Shown piece by piece: positions 1-12,500 of a stretch of 64,000 nucleotides of DNA. Origin of the DNA: Siniperca chuatsi (lineage: Eukaryota > Chordata > Actinopteri > Centrarchiformes > Sinipercidae); contig NC_058043.1 of NCBI RefSeq assembly GCF_020085105.1, positions 9,661,167 to 9,725,166 of the forward strand, read 5' to 3'. Under the pieces are notes generated by a model. It was not told the origin of the DNA and did not search any database. It saw only the letters and a program-made list of their open reading frames with translations. Made by a program: the position numbers and the translations under genes. How positions within the stretch are numbered: the stretch's first letter is position 1; every line of letters starts with the position of its first letter.

Positions 1-2534
1 ATACCTCTGATGGAATGATGGAGCTCATCAGGAGATTGGGATGTATGTGGTATCAGATTATTGATGAGGCAGACACACAGCCTCACAGCAACAGTGATTT
101 CTGTTAGTGTGTGCACATTTAGCCTTACATAGCCAGTACTGTCTGGGTTAATCAATATCCTTTAGACATCGAGCAATGTGCTGTAGTTCCATCCGCTGAT
201 AAACAACATGCATTTTGTCATATAATTTCACTAGTGGATATTTGTCTTTTTTTGTTTTAAGCATCATACATTGGTTTTATACATTATACTAGCATTATAT
301 ATTGAAAACTAACAGTAATATTGATTGGCAAGAAGTCTAACTCTACCATTCAGATATAGTTAATTATATTACGGCTAATTTCAGATCAATGAAATCTATG
401 GAAATGTAAAACTGGGGCTTTAGTGAAAGAAATTGCACCTCGCCATACAGTCGATTACCAGCTGGTTTCCATGGTTACGCAGGAGGTGCCTGATCTATTT
501 TAAGAGATGGTAGCTAATGGCTCCCCATGAGCTGAACTGTGAGTGTGTGACAAGGGATGTACAGTAGATATGCAAATGTATCACAGAATTTGCAAGAAGA
601 TACTATAAGAAGTAAATTAGAGCATGTGCTGCTGCGCCTGCTTCAAAAACTGGATTAGTTAGTTATCTACACCAAAGGTTGTTGGTATATTTATGAGGCC
701 AAAATGGATTAATGTTGAACAGCAGCACCAGCTTTCCAGTATTCCTGCAGGAGAATCAAGGAAACTTTCCACTTAACCAATGCAAACACAAACCAGCAAA
801 GCATACAAATCAGAGGGGCTTCCACAGTGTTGTATTTTCCAAGTATAAGCATGTAACCTAATCAAGGTCAAAGAGAAAATAGCACCCAGTATTTCCATAT
901 CTTGGTGCATTTTGGCAGCCACAATTGCCTATTATTACTCTGATAACACATTGGAAAAGACATAACATGTATGTATTCAAACACACCCATAATCTTCTTG
1001 GTGTAAATCGTAATAATCTACTGTAGGGACCGGTTGTAGACACCAGGATGTCTCACAGTCACCTTGAAAGCATGTTTAGGGAATGTTGACATTGGTGGCC
1101 TAACACTGAGCATGATGAGGCATTTTCTAAAAATGGTTACATAAAATGATTAGCATCTTTGGTGCCAGTGGTGTTGCAAAGCAGAGGCGAGTCCCCACGC
1201 TAACCTCTCACATAAATTTGAACCACCACAGTAGAGCAGGGGAAATTTAAATGGATTTTGAGTGCATGGATATTACTGTGAGGAATATGAAATAATCCCT
1301 GTTTAATCCCAACCTTGTCAGGGCTCTGCGGTCTGATCTTTTTCACCTCCTTCTGAACAAAATGCCAAACCTTTACACATGGAGCTAGTTGTACATTTTT
1401 ATTTAATACAATGCTTCTTTGAAAAAGAAAACTCATTCTTAGCATCAGTCTTATCATGCTCTGATTCACCTCAGCTCCAAATTTTACAGAATTTAAATTG
1501 ACCCATTTCCATTTCACGCTTTTACTTCTTTGCTCTAATTTTTACTCATCTAAAAATGTGTCCAATTTATTTTCTTCTCCTTACTCCACTCTGTAGAAAG
1601 AACGTGACCTGGCTAACAGGGTCTAGCGAGCTCTCCAGAGGCTGAGTTTAAATCCCACTGCATGTGCAACAGCGATAAAGCTGCTAAACCACATTTGAGA
1701 ACTGTCCTGGATTCTTTCTCTCCCTCTCTGACTCTCACTGTCAGCTTTCAGCTTGGGAGACGGAATTAGATAAAGACACACAAGAGCAAGAAAGAGAAGA
1801 AGCAAGAGAAGCAGAAGAAAAAGGAGGAGAGGGAGAAGAAGAAGAAGAAAAAGATGTAGCCTTCCTGTTAAAAAAGTAAAGTATTGTCACATGTGTAATC
1901 TTAACTATTTGTTGCTTCTGTACCTGTTAACATAATCTTCACAACATTCACAAGCTGTACAGTTTATACCAGTCAGAGGCGAGAAGACATTTATTGTAAC
2001 TGAGAGGACACCTGATGAATTTTCAAATTCTCTCATCAGTGAAAAACCGAAAGCATTCTCTCACCGTCAGCAAAAGCAGCCTCTGATCGTGTCAGGGGCA
2101 CTTTGAGAAATCCTTAAAGAGGAAGACAAAACTGTATCAGCAGAGACTGCTGATGAAAGCTATAATGAGCCTGCCAAGTGCAAAACATCAGATACCAAGA
2201 CAAAGCAGAAGGCCATGATGTCGGCATTAAAGATTTCCTTCATGAAAGTTTTCTGCACCACTGTTGAATGTTAAAATGCAATTATTCTTATCCTATAATT
2301 TCATTTAAATACTGAAATGAAGCAACAACCAGCAATTACAGCAGGATACCAATCAGCTTATTGCTTACTGTGAGTATAATGCAATTTGACAACAACAACT
2401 AACTGACCTTTTCAAAGTCACAAGGTGGAGGCCTAAAGGACAAACCAGCATGCAGCCAACTGCAGTCATTAATTGGTTTGTGTTGTCATGGTAACAAGAG
2501 GTTCAAACCCATTCTTATGTTCAGATACTCTTAC
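1..2534 (-). other. NAV1 intron (continues off left edge)
   Basis: No exon found. The expected next NAV1 exon (WDESSSISSG region) is absent. Only the purine tract near 1760-1856 stands out. Confidence 0.7.
1760..1856 (+). repeat. Purine-rich (GAA/GAG) tract
   Basis: Almost uninterrupted A/G over about 90 nt (agaagaagaagaagaaaaag); low complexity in a NAV1 intron. Confidence 0.8.
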
Positions 2535-2894
2535 CCATTCGCCAGGTTGTCGTCGTCATCATCTGGCAGGCTCTTTCCTAGAAGGTCACTGTCACTCAGG
2601 TAACCAGACTTGAGGTCAGTGTCATCGATGTCCAACCCTTCGATGAGCTCAATGCGAGACGTGCTGCTGAGGCGGCTGGAGCAGCGAGCTGGCATCGTAT
2701 GTGCCGTGTACTGGGAGCCAGTCTTACTCCCCTGGTATCCTCCACCAGTGGAGGACGGGGCGTCGCCGGCTTGAAGACGAGGGCTGGACTGGCCATGGCG
2801 CCAGGAGAGAGGTGATGAGCGGTTGGACAGACTAGATATGCTGCGAGCGTTGGTCTCATCACTGTCATAGCCCACATTACTGCTGTCCACACAG
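2535..2894 (-). CDS. nav1: NAV1 coding exon (360 nt), leftmost in window
   Basis: Acceptor TCTCTCTAG at 2895 and donor AATGG|GTAAGA at 2535/2534. Phase 2 in and out. It encodes the conserved serine-rich block: YDSDETNARSISSLSNRSSP, then LSWRHGQSSPRLQAGDAPS, an HTMP motif, and DLKSGYLSDSDLLGKSLPDD. It ends in an acidic run and LANG. The next NAV1 exon is not found in 1-2534, so it lies beyond the left edge. Confidence 0.94.
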
Positions 2895-4813
2895 CTAGAG
2901 AGACACATGAGGGAAGGGCCAGCATGTGTTACATTTATATACTTGAGGCATTTAGCTGACAGTCTTGTCTAGAACAACACACAGAATCAGTATATCAACA
3001 ACAGTGCAAAGGATGATACCAGAGAACACAGAAAAAACATGTTTCTTTCTCTGTCAGAAGTCCTTCAAAAGAAACCCACAGTGGCATTGAGTTGCTGTTG
3101 ACCCAGATACAGCAGTTGTGGCCTCTCAGAACCCAAAGACAAAGAGAGGGATGACCTGATATTTCTGTGTTAGTATAGGATACAGTATCTCTCTGTCTCT
3201 CCGAGCAATACATATACATACACCAAGGACTCTGCTTTGCATGACCAGACCAAAAAAAATGCTATAGTAAACACAGTCCACTTCTTTCCATTATTCTGTG
3301 TAGATTATATCAAAGTTTTCCTATTCACTCCTGTAAGTGGGTCAGGGTTAGAAATGTCTCCAAATAGCTGTGAACGTCTTGTCTGCGTCTGCCGATTACA
3401 TAACTACATCTACCAACTTACCCAAATAAATATTGCAAGGGCTCAGACCGTGGGAGTATTTTTATCCATTGTTGATGGTTAATTCATCAATATGGAGGCT
3501 AACTGGTGCCACTCCAGTACGGAAACTGAGTGAATGAGTGATATAGTAGTTTGTCTAAAAGACACCTGAATAATTGCCAAAATTGATCAAATAATATCTA
3601 TCAAGATAACTACTATACATCTGAGAATTACAAGATGTCTTCTCAAGGATCCATTAACAAGGTCTGGCCAATGTCAAGTATACAATCGCAAGATTTCACA
3701 GATAAGCTAATGGATGGAGTTGAATGAGGGATGACAAGCACACATTGTTACTGATAACATATACATTAATTTGAAGAGTGCCTGTTTGGTCAGTCATTGA
3801 TGTCTAACTTATTTAATGCATCACTTGGGCTGATTGCAGCCTGAGAAAACGGTTCAATCAAATAAATGGCTTCATATTATACATTTTGATGATGTAATTC
3901 TCTATAAAACAATCAAAACATGCATCTTGTTTCATAGAGGCTGTATAGGAATTACTGCTGGATTTTTTAGGCTGATACCAATATTGATATAAAAAGAGTA
4001 AAAAAATCTGACATTGATATCTCAGAAGATGTTCTGTTGTTTGTGTTAAAATAAAAATACTAACTAATGCAGGTTTAAAGAGATAGGAATACCTATCAAG
4101 GAGAATGGTATTCCTGCTTACATTCATTATACACAGGATATTACATCCCAACTTTAATATCCAAATGACCTGTCCTCCACCAGTGTCTCGTTGTGTTGTG
4201 GTTGTTGCAACAAATTAATGCCTGGGCCTCTTGCCTATGAGAGCCAAACAGAGAGATTCCTAGAATGAAGTCATGCCCATGAAACAGAGACGGGCTATTT
4301 AAGTAAGATGGAAGCCAGATGTGAACCAGGTGGCAACTCTCCAAGCGGCCACAGCACAACTGTTTACATATGATTGTGTTATGTATCGATCCAACAAGCT
4401 ATCCGTTGGTTGTTCACATGAGATTGTGTTTCTTTTCAGTTTGAACCCAAGGTGGAATTTGACTTAGGGTTGTATGATTTCATGAACAAAACTTACATGG
4501 TCTTCGGTTTATATGTGATATTTGCCAGTGGCGTATCGGACACCATTATGAAACAATACAAAATTCAAAAATGCAGATATAGTGTACTTACCTATGACTA
4601 AGCTGGGAGCCCCGCAGACTCGACATTGTATCCTCCAAATTCTGGCGGAGGTCAAGGACATTCTGCACGGTCCGCTTCCTCTGGGATTCAGGGTCTGTGG
4701 GTCAGTCATGCAGAACAAGAGGTTATAAAACATTTAGAATGTCAAAATAAAACTCAAATGCAAGCTGCTGTTTTACTGTGGTCTTTGCTTGTGTTTTAAG
4801 ATAATTCATGCAT

Positions 4814-4865
<52 letters not shown>

Positions 4866-6521
4866 CTCCACATGCATGCATTCTCGATTGCATTATTTGT
4901 GTCTGGACTGATGTGACAGGTGTCTTCTTGTAAGCACACAGCGTATGTTCACATCATTAGGCAGCCACATTTCACTCCATGGGTTCCCTCACCATGGTAA
5001 CCTCCGCTCTGCCCCTCTTCTGCACTGACATGGTACATCCTGAAAATGAAATACTGAAAGGTCGCCTGTAACTTAGTTTGCCCACCAGGGGGATGTATTC
5101 TGACATTCATATCACACCAGGATCTCTTTCAAGGCGCTGAGTTTTTTCTTCCCAGAGCTTCTGTTTTTTGTTTTATTGAGCATTATCTCAGAGTCATTCA
5201 GTTGAAGTTGTAAGGCCAACAATAAGATGAACTGCAGCCAGAAGGATTTCACTGCAGGTCAGCTTATTTGGACAAAGCTGGGTGCAATGTACAGTGTGCA
5301 GTCAGCGAGTCATGACCATGTCAAATCAGTATTACAGTACAATGGGTGTGTTGTTGTGATAGCTGTATGAGAGAAATGTTCATGTCTCAAAAACACAACG
5401 AGATGGGGTTTTCCCGCCACAGTGTGGAGGCAAAAACCCCTTGGGGAGAAAGAAATTAACATTCAATGCATTAACTAGAATAGCTGGAGGAGCAGCGAGG
5501 ATGTCAGGGGAACACACGTCAAATAATGTGCTGCTCTCATAAGGGGATGTTGAACAAATTCAGCAGGGTGTAAAGAGGGTGTGAATTCTAAGCATTAATA
5601 TTAAACACAAACATTTAGATACAGTTCAAAACACATTTGCTAACGTCCTATTTGTAAAACCAGCACTGACAATATATAGTCCAAATCTGCAATGAAACTG
5701 AGGACTTGTTCATTATAGAACTTTTTATACATTAGCTGGTTTCAGTAGCAGGTTTCAATGGCATAGACCCCAAATACATAAAATGTATGGGCTCAGTGAA
5801 AAACCAATAAATAGTCTTCTGGAAACATGTGTACCTCAGTAGAATACAATATAGGTGTGTATTGTATATGTACAATATTGACAAACACTGTAATTTATGA
5901 TTTATGACTGTGTGAGCTGGAAAGAATGAGATTGAGTTCATTTTAAGTATTATGTTGATGGAAACTTGTCTGGGCTTAGGTATAATTAGCTTTTTTGAGT
6001 AGGGATTCTATAATGCTACATTATAAACCCTGAGAAAAGTCTGCTAAAACTTAAGAATATAAATCTTATCATCTGTGGAATTCAATGGCTGTCTCCAAAT
6101 TCACTCTCTTGCTCACTCATTCACTATTTACCGTACAATAGAGACAAAAAATTTAACTCTATAGTGAGCAGTAAAGTGAAATTTTGGACACAAAATATTC
6201 AAATGTACGGTAATTATGAGATTGTTAGCAGAACGTACACATGTCATGTCACCGTGAAAACAGTGCACTATTTAGTAAATAGGGAGTGATTTCGGACTTA
6301 GCCAATAGCATTTGGCTGAGATTCCATGACGAGCGTCATCCAACAATGCTGTAGTTGCTACTATCCTAATTTGTTATGCAATATTGGATATTTTGGCAGG
6401 AAAACAAATGAAATATTTGTGTGTTAACATTTTAATGATACTTTCAGTATTAACATTTTTACGACTTGCCACATACGTTAACTAACAATATTTCCTTATT
6501 ATGTTAAGAGAAAGCGTGCAT

Positions 6522-6567
<46 letters not shown>

Positions 6568-9500
6568 ACAAAATAGAAACTAATTTTTCGGTCACATCAC
6601 ATCCACAAACCCCACTAACCACATTGTAATTCTGGGATATTGCTAACTTACTGTGATGAATTCCTGGGAATATACTCATTCCTGGATACAGAACAGATGT
6701 GATTCACATGTGTGCTCTGACTATATACTGTATGCATTATGCACTGTGTTCCTATGCTGTTACTGACAGTCCTCTGGCACCCTGCATTGCAGTGATGTCT
6801 ACAATACACAGAATATTGAAGCAGATGTGAATCGGGAAAGACCTATGAATGATGCAACACAGGAAGTCGACAGTGCAAAGGCAAGTAAGGCAAAATTTAT
6901 TCTAAAATAGTGTTAAAAGGCCCTAAGTTATTAAACTTGCTAACACTGCTAAATCAACATTAAAAAGGTCCTACATGTTGCACCAATTAATTAGTAGAGA
7001 CATTAGTATAATTTCCATTCAAATTTCCATAAACAAAACTAGATGATCAGTGAGATGACTGACTCTGTATTTATCCACCTCTACAGTTCATTTCAGAGCC
7101 TGTTTCATTGGATCAGATTTCACAGGAAATCAGAGGCACTTGACAGAAAAGAAGAGATGTTGCTTTATGGCACAAAACCACAAGATGTTTCTTTTCTTCT
7201 ACCTCAAATGGACCTAGAGTTTTTACAGTGAGTGTATACTGATGGGAAAATAACTTGAGCGCTCACAGTGATGTCAGAAAGAGGGAGAAGTGGCCACTTT
7301 TTTGAACGCCACATTGCTCATAGTGAATGGCTCTCACTCAGTAGTTAGTTTTCAAATGACAGCTTTCATGGGATTCTTAGGCCACAAATCCATTGCTTCA
7401 GTGTTCAGTATAAGCTGAAACATTCAATCATGATGCAGCTTTGGCCAATAGTTTTGTTAAAACTGGCAGCATCAAATACCATGTGATCAGAAAACTGTTA
7501 CCCATCTTTATTTTGGGGGTGGTGACTTTTTGACAAAGATACTCCGATTTAATCTTGCCCCCAATTCATCTTTTTTACATGTTTAAAACTTGTGTAAGAC
7601 GCAGAGAGACAATTACAATTCAAAACAGAGTCTGCCTGCCATTTCGACTGTGGTATTCAAATAGTGCATCATCTTATATTACTTGACCATTGAGACAGTT
7701 TTCATGTTTAAAAATGTTGCCTTTATGTGCACTGTACCTTTAAGAGTCAAAATTTTGTGACCCTTGCATGCCTGCGTAGCTTGAAATAATGTCATCCGTG
7801 ACCATTGCTTCACCCTTATCCAGTACGTATTCCACTGCTCCACTATGTTTCTACATAGCTGTAGGCCATTGCTACGTTTGAGATCTTGCATGACAGATCA
7901 CATATAATAACAATGAAATGAGGTTTGCTCATCCCCTTGCTGTCCGTACTACTCTAATCTTCTGCTTTCTTCATGAATATATATCTATCTATCTATCGTC
8001 CTAATGACCTGGAATCTATTTGTCATAGTACATTCATCATTTTGAAAATAATTTCAAGCAACTGATTTAAGGTTAGTCTATTTTCATTCATCACACAGCA
8101 GAGTTAAGTGTGAAGAGGAAGAAGTCCTGAGTTCAACAGAAGTTGCAAGTATTTTACAAGATTAATAAACCACAAGATAAAACATGAAAATTCTATTTGA
8201 TCTAGATCTTGATGGAAGTTTTTTTTAAATTTTGTTGCACATCTGCAGCCTTGTCTTGTGATGAGGCAGTGGGATGCGATGTTCCAGTATTGTATGACAG
8301 CTGTGGTGCACAAACTTACATGGCGAGTTTAATAAATGAGCCTATTAACTAAGTTCACCATTCTTGATGTCATATTGGTAAAGAAAGAGACCCTCTATGG
8401 TCAGAAATAAAAGCATCCTTTCAGTGAGCTTAAAATGAGATGTACTGCAGAGCACAGCATTAAGCGGGCCTTGAATATACTGCAGACTGAATAAAAAGAT
8501 CTATTTACAGTAACAAGCATGTCCACTGTACATGTACAGTAGGGACATGGGGCGAAAAAAGTTCCAGTCTAATACGTAGAAGAGTATTTAGATAATGCTG
8601 CCATAAATGCAAAACATACTGTAATTAAAGATATTTTCTCCATCTTGCTGATCAATTAAAGTCAATGATAGGTGTTGCGATAGTTTCCCACCTTTCCATT
8701 GCTTTTCCATCAACATATTCTGTTTCCATTTTGGTGGCTGTTTTTCCTTTCATGGTCACAATGCACTTGACTTGTGTCAAAGGCCTGCATGGGATTGTCA
8801 TCTTAAATGATGATAAATAATTCATTAAGATAATAAGCTCCCTTTTTGAGAAATAATGACTTTCAATAGATTTGGAAACATCATGGGGGTCAATGCATTA
8901 CATTGAGGAGAATAGATGTATCAGCCTGATTCAAATTTTATCCAATTAGGTTAATAAAGCAGACGTAGGTGTGGTGCCGGATGCTGCAGAGATTTTTGAA
9001 ATCTTGGTTGTGATTTCGCACTCAAACACACAAAAAAACATCCATGATATCCTTGTTATTGTTTACAGTTCTTAGTTGACTTTAAGTGTGACTAAGATGA
9101 GTGTTAGATGTCCATATAGGCTAATGAGGCATGGATAACCGATTAAATCACCACAGATGTGTTCATTAAGATGCAACAGAGAACATGCTCTCCTGATGAT
9201 ATTGGAGCAATGGAATAACAAATAACTGAATAGTTATGAAATACTTGTTGGTATATGATTTGTCAATGATAAAATTTTAGGAATATAAATTAATGCAAAG
9301 TGTCATTGAGTGAGAAACATGCACTCTAATATTTCGGTTCTTTAAATTAGAAAACCTCATTATCAGAAGTGTCATCACAAACCAAAATACTGATGTTAAA
9401 ACTTGAACCCCTTTGCAGTTATGTGCATTAAAGAGTCATGTTTAGTCTCTGCAAAACACTTTTTCTACCCAATAGTTACTTAAATGGCCAATAGATTTAA

Positions 9501-12500
9501 GGTATGAATGATAAAATAGCTAAAAGATGTCAAATAACTTTGCAGGAAAAACTGAAAGGAAAACTGGATTTTAATAAGAATGCATCTATGCATTCGTAAT
9601 CTATGCATGCGTAATGATGGGTAAAACTGAGTCTACAAGTCTCCAGAGACAATGATACTGTCATATCCTGTCATGTAATTAGATTCACACTTCACCTGCA
9701 ATTAAACAAGGAGGCATGTATTGATATACAAAGAAAAAAAATTAAGTCATCTGAAGCATAATCACCTTAATTTGATCAATACCCTTAATATTCATCAAGC
9801 CCATCCTATTGATACACCTGACCTACACCTCCAGATAGAAAGCCATTTTCTCTGCCATTTGCACCGTTGTGTAAACCATCTGTCAATGCTCTACAGATGA
9901 ATGGAGCTGGGAGGAGGCTAAATATGTGTCTGTGTGCCTAAAATGAATTCAATATGGCATGCCTTCTTTCCCATCTCCCTTTTTGAAAGCGTACGTGGAG
10001 CAGTGGATGGACCCTCGAGTGCATCGGCACATGTTGCAGCTAACGAGGGCTTTAGAAAGGAGATCAATCTGCTGGTAATAATCTCCAACCCTTTAGGCTT
10101 TTTTCATGCAATCAGCCGGCAATGCTAAGAAACGAAGCAAGCATATTTCACATAATCAATGGCACCAAGCCTCAGACACATGAGTGACATGCTGGAGGAA
10201 TAAGAACAATAGAGCATCATAATAGCTTTTGTATTCTGCTAACCATTCAGCTTTATGTGAAAATGCTAAACTGATGCAGCATTCAATGAAATAATAAGAG
10301 GAGGAGCATGCTTTGCAAGCACAAAAAGGATGTCTTCATATTTTTCCCTCAGTTGCTGAGCTGCATAAAATCCGTTCAGGAGGAATGTGGATCTGCAGCA
10401 GCAAGCAGGTGCCGTGTGGTGGTTGTATCAAAGGGGGCGTGCTGTCGACTTTTAGAAGCGCTGAGAAATCATCCAAGCGGGGCGTTTGGTTTGTAGCACA
10501 TGGCGACCACACATACTGTAAAAGGTATCAAGACTGCTCTGCTGTACTCACCTAACATCTGACTGAAGAGCAGCTGCTCCAGGTCGCCCAGCACTGTCAC
10601 CACCAGTTCTGGGTCCACCTTTAAGAAGGGCTTGTCTCCCCCTTCCTCCCCCTGGCCTTTGGAACCGGACTCCCCTCCAGCTCCAGCTCCCTGCTTCTTA
10701 GCATTGGCCTTCGCCTTGCTGGAGAGGATCTCGTCATCTGACTTCCCATCCTCAGGTGCCTTGCTCAGGGGCTTCACCTCAGCATAAGGACCACGAGGAA
10801 TGCGGCTCTGCTTGCTCAGAGCAGAGGGAGCCGGGCTGAAGGGCTTGGGTTTGCCCTGGAACAGCGAGTGTTCAGATTTGGATAAGTTTCGAGAGAGAGG
10901 GGCACCCCCTCCAGCACTGCTGCCACCCCCTGCTGTCTTTGGCTTGCCCATCTTTGTCTGCCCTGCTCCAGGCTTGGTCATGTCATCACACCACTTGGGC
11001 TCATAAAGATGCAACTTCTTTTCAGCATCAGTGAGTACAGCCAGGTTTGTCATAGACCTCTGCTTGCGGAGACTGGAGGGCACTGGTAGCCTGGCATCAG
11101 AGCTACCCGCCCGGTAAACCTTCAGTTCACCCCGCTGTGTGCTCTGGGGCACAGCAGACTTGGCCCTCTTAGCTGCCATACCAACTCCTTTGCCATCTGC
11201 TTGGCCGTATGCCTTTGTGCTATCCGTCCTTTCCATCTTCAAATCTCCTCTGCCTTTCACACTATTTCCAAGCATGCCTCCTGCATGAGACCATATAGAA
11301 AAGCATCAGCAAGGGAGAAAACAGGCTTCCTTATCAAACCCTTTTCCTTGTGCAAAAACATACATAAAAAGGCTTCCTCTAAGGCAGTCCTGCAGCCTTC
11401 TCTTTCTTCCCTCTTTCGTCCTGACAGGCTGCTGCAGCTGCAGCTGTTGCAGTGCTGCCCAGGCACTCCCTTTCTCTCCTTCCCTCCTGTCCTCCTTTCC
11501 TCCGTTTTTTCCACACTCCTCCCTTCAGCACACCCTCCTGCCGCTGAACCGCGCAGCAGCGGAATGACAGCGGCGGCAGACGCAAAAAACGCTCCCTCCT
11601 CCCCCTGCTTTCTGCTGCCTCTCCCTCGCCTCCGACTTCCCTCCCATCCTCCCTCCCTCATTTTTCCTTCATTTAAAAAGATGCTTTGCTGTATCTGAGC
11701 AGAATATGTGAAATGCAAGAGAGCGATGAGAAATGATCATCTGTGTTTTTTAAAACCAGGCACCATTCTCCTCTACACCATGTTTTCCCACCATCTCCTC
11801 TGATTCCTTTGTTCTTCCCCTCCCCCTCCCTCACCCCCAGTGTTCCCTGTTCAATACACTCGACATGATGCATGATTTGTGATGTTAGTGGAAGTGTTAT
11901 TAATGTGAATGGATGCACATTTAGATATGCAATTACAGACCATAGCATAAATTATGATTGCTGTCAAAATCCCACACAATGCAACTGGAGCATCCAGATT
12001 ATCTCTTGATCCTGTCTGAGCTTCCTTGCGATATCAATTCCAGATTTAAAGCTGGATAAATCATATGCTAAAAATCAGCAGTATGTTGTCCTGGTATAAA
12101 TGGACAACTATATTTTTGTCATATAATATCAACAGTGATCACATAAATATTAAAGGGTAAGGTACATAATGGGATGTTAATGCAAACTGTTGAACTAACA
12201 AAAAATGATGGGGTAGTTTTAGTCCACTGCTTGGGGAAAAAAAAAAAAAAAGAGAAAATTCGGCTTAAAATCCAAAAAGTGTATCGGCCAAATGGGTGAC
12301 TTCACTTCAGCAGACTGAGCGAGCGACAAGATGTGCCAGTGTAAGCAAGTAACACACCCAAAACCACACTTTGGAAACATCTTCAAATCAGAGTAAGACA
12401 CATGTACACACACAAAAAAACACATGATTGTGTTAAATTGAAAAACCAGTCACATTGTTTTTAGCTAACATATGAGTGTAATCATGTTTTTAAGATATTC

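Larger units (their letters stand above)
4695..10551 (-). other. NAV1 intron (5.9 kb)
   Basis: Holds two CA microsatellites, the MITE at 6087, a CTCF-like CCACCAGGGGGATG at 5082-5095 and a 16-nt palindrome at 8525-8540. No coding exon recognised. Confidence 0.75.

Noticed and set aside
2495-2515. ggttcaaaccc as a possible tRNA T-loop
   Set aside because: No acceptor stem, D-arm or anticodon arm could be built around it.
2596-2925. Second open frame over the NAV1 360-nt exon
   Set aside because: Frame shadow; the frame encoding YDSDETNARS...LSDSDL matches NAV1 and has consistent splice phases.
4814-4863. CA repeat arrays as CRISPR-like arrays
   Set aside because: Dinucleotide microsatellites without spacers, in a vertebrate genome.
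11257-11718. Minus-strand 153-codon and plus-strand 165-codon open frames around the NAV1 MLG exon
   Set aside because: Low-complexity Arg/Gly/Glu or Ser/Pro translations of a GC-rich, purine-skewed tract; they overlap each other on opposite strands and match nothing. Better read as NAV1 5'UTR/promoter.
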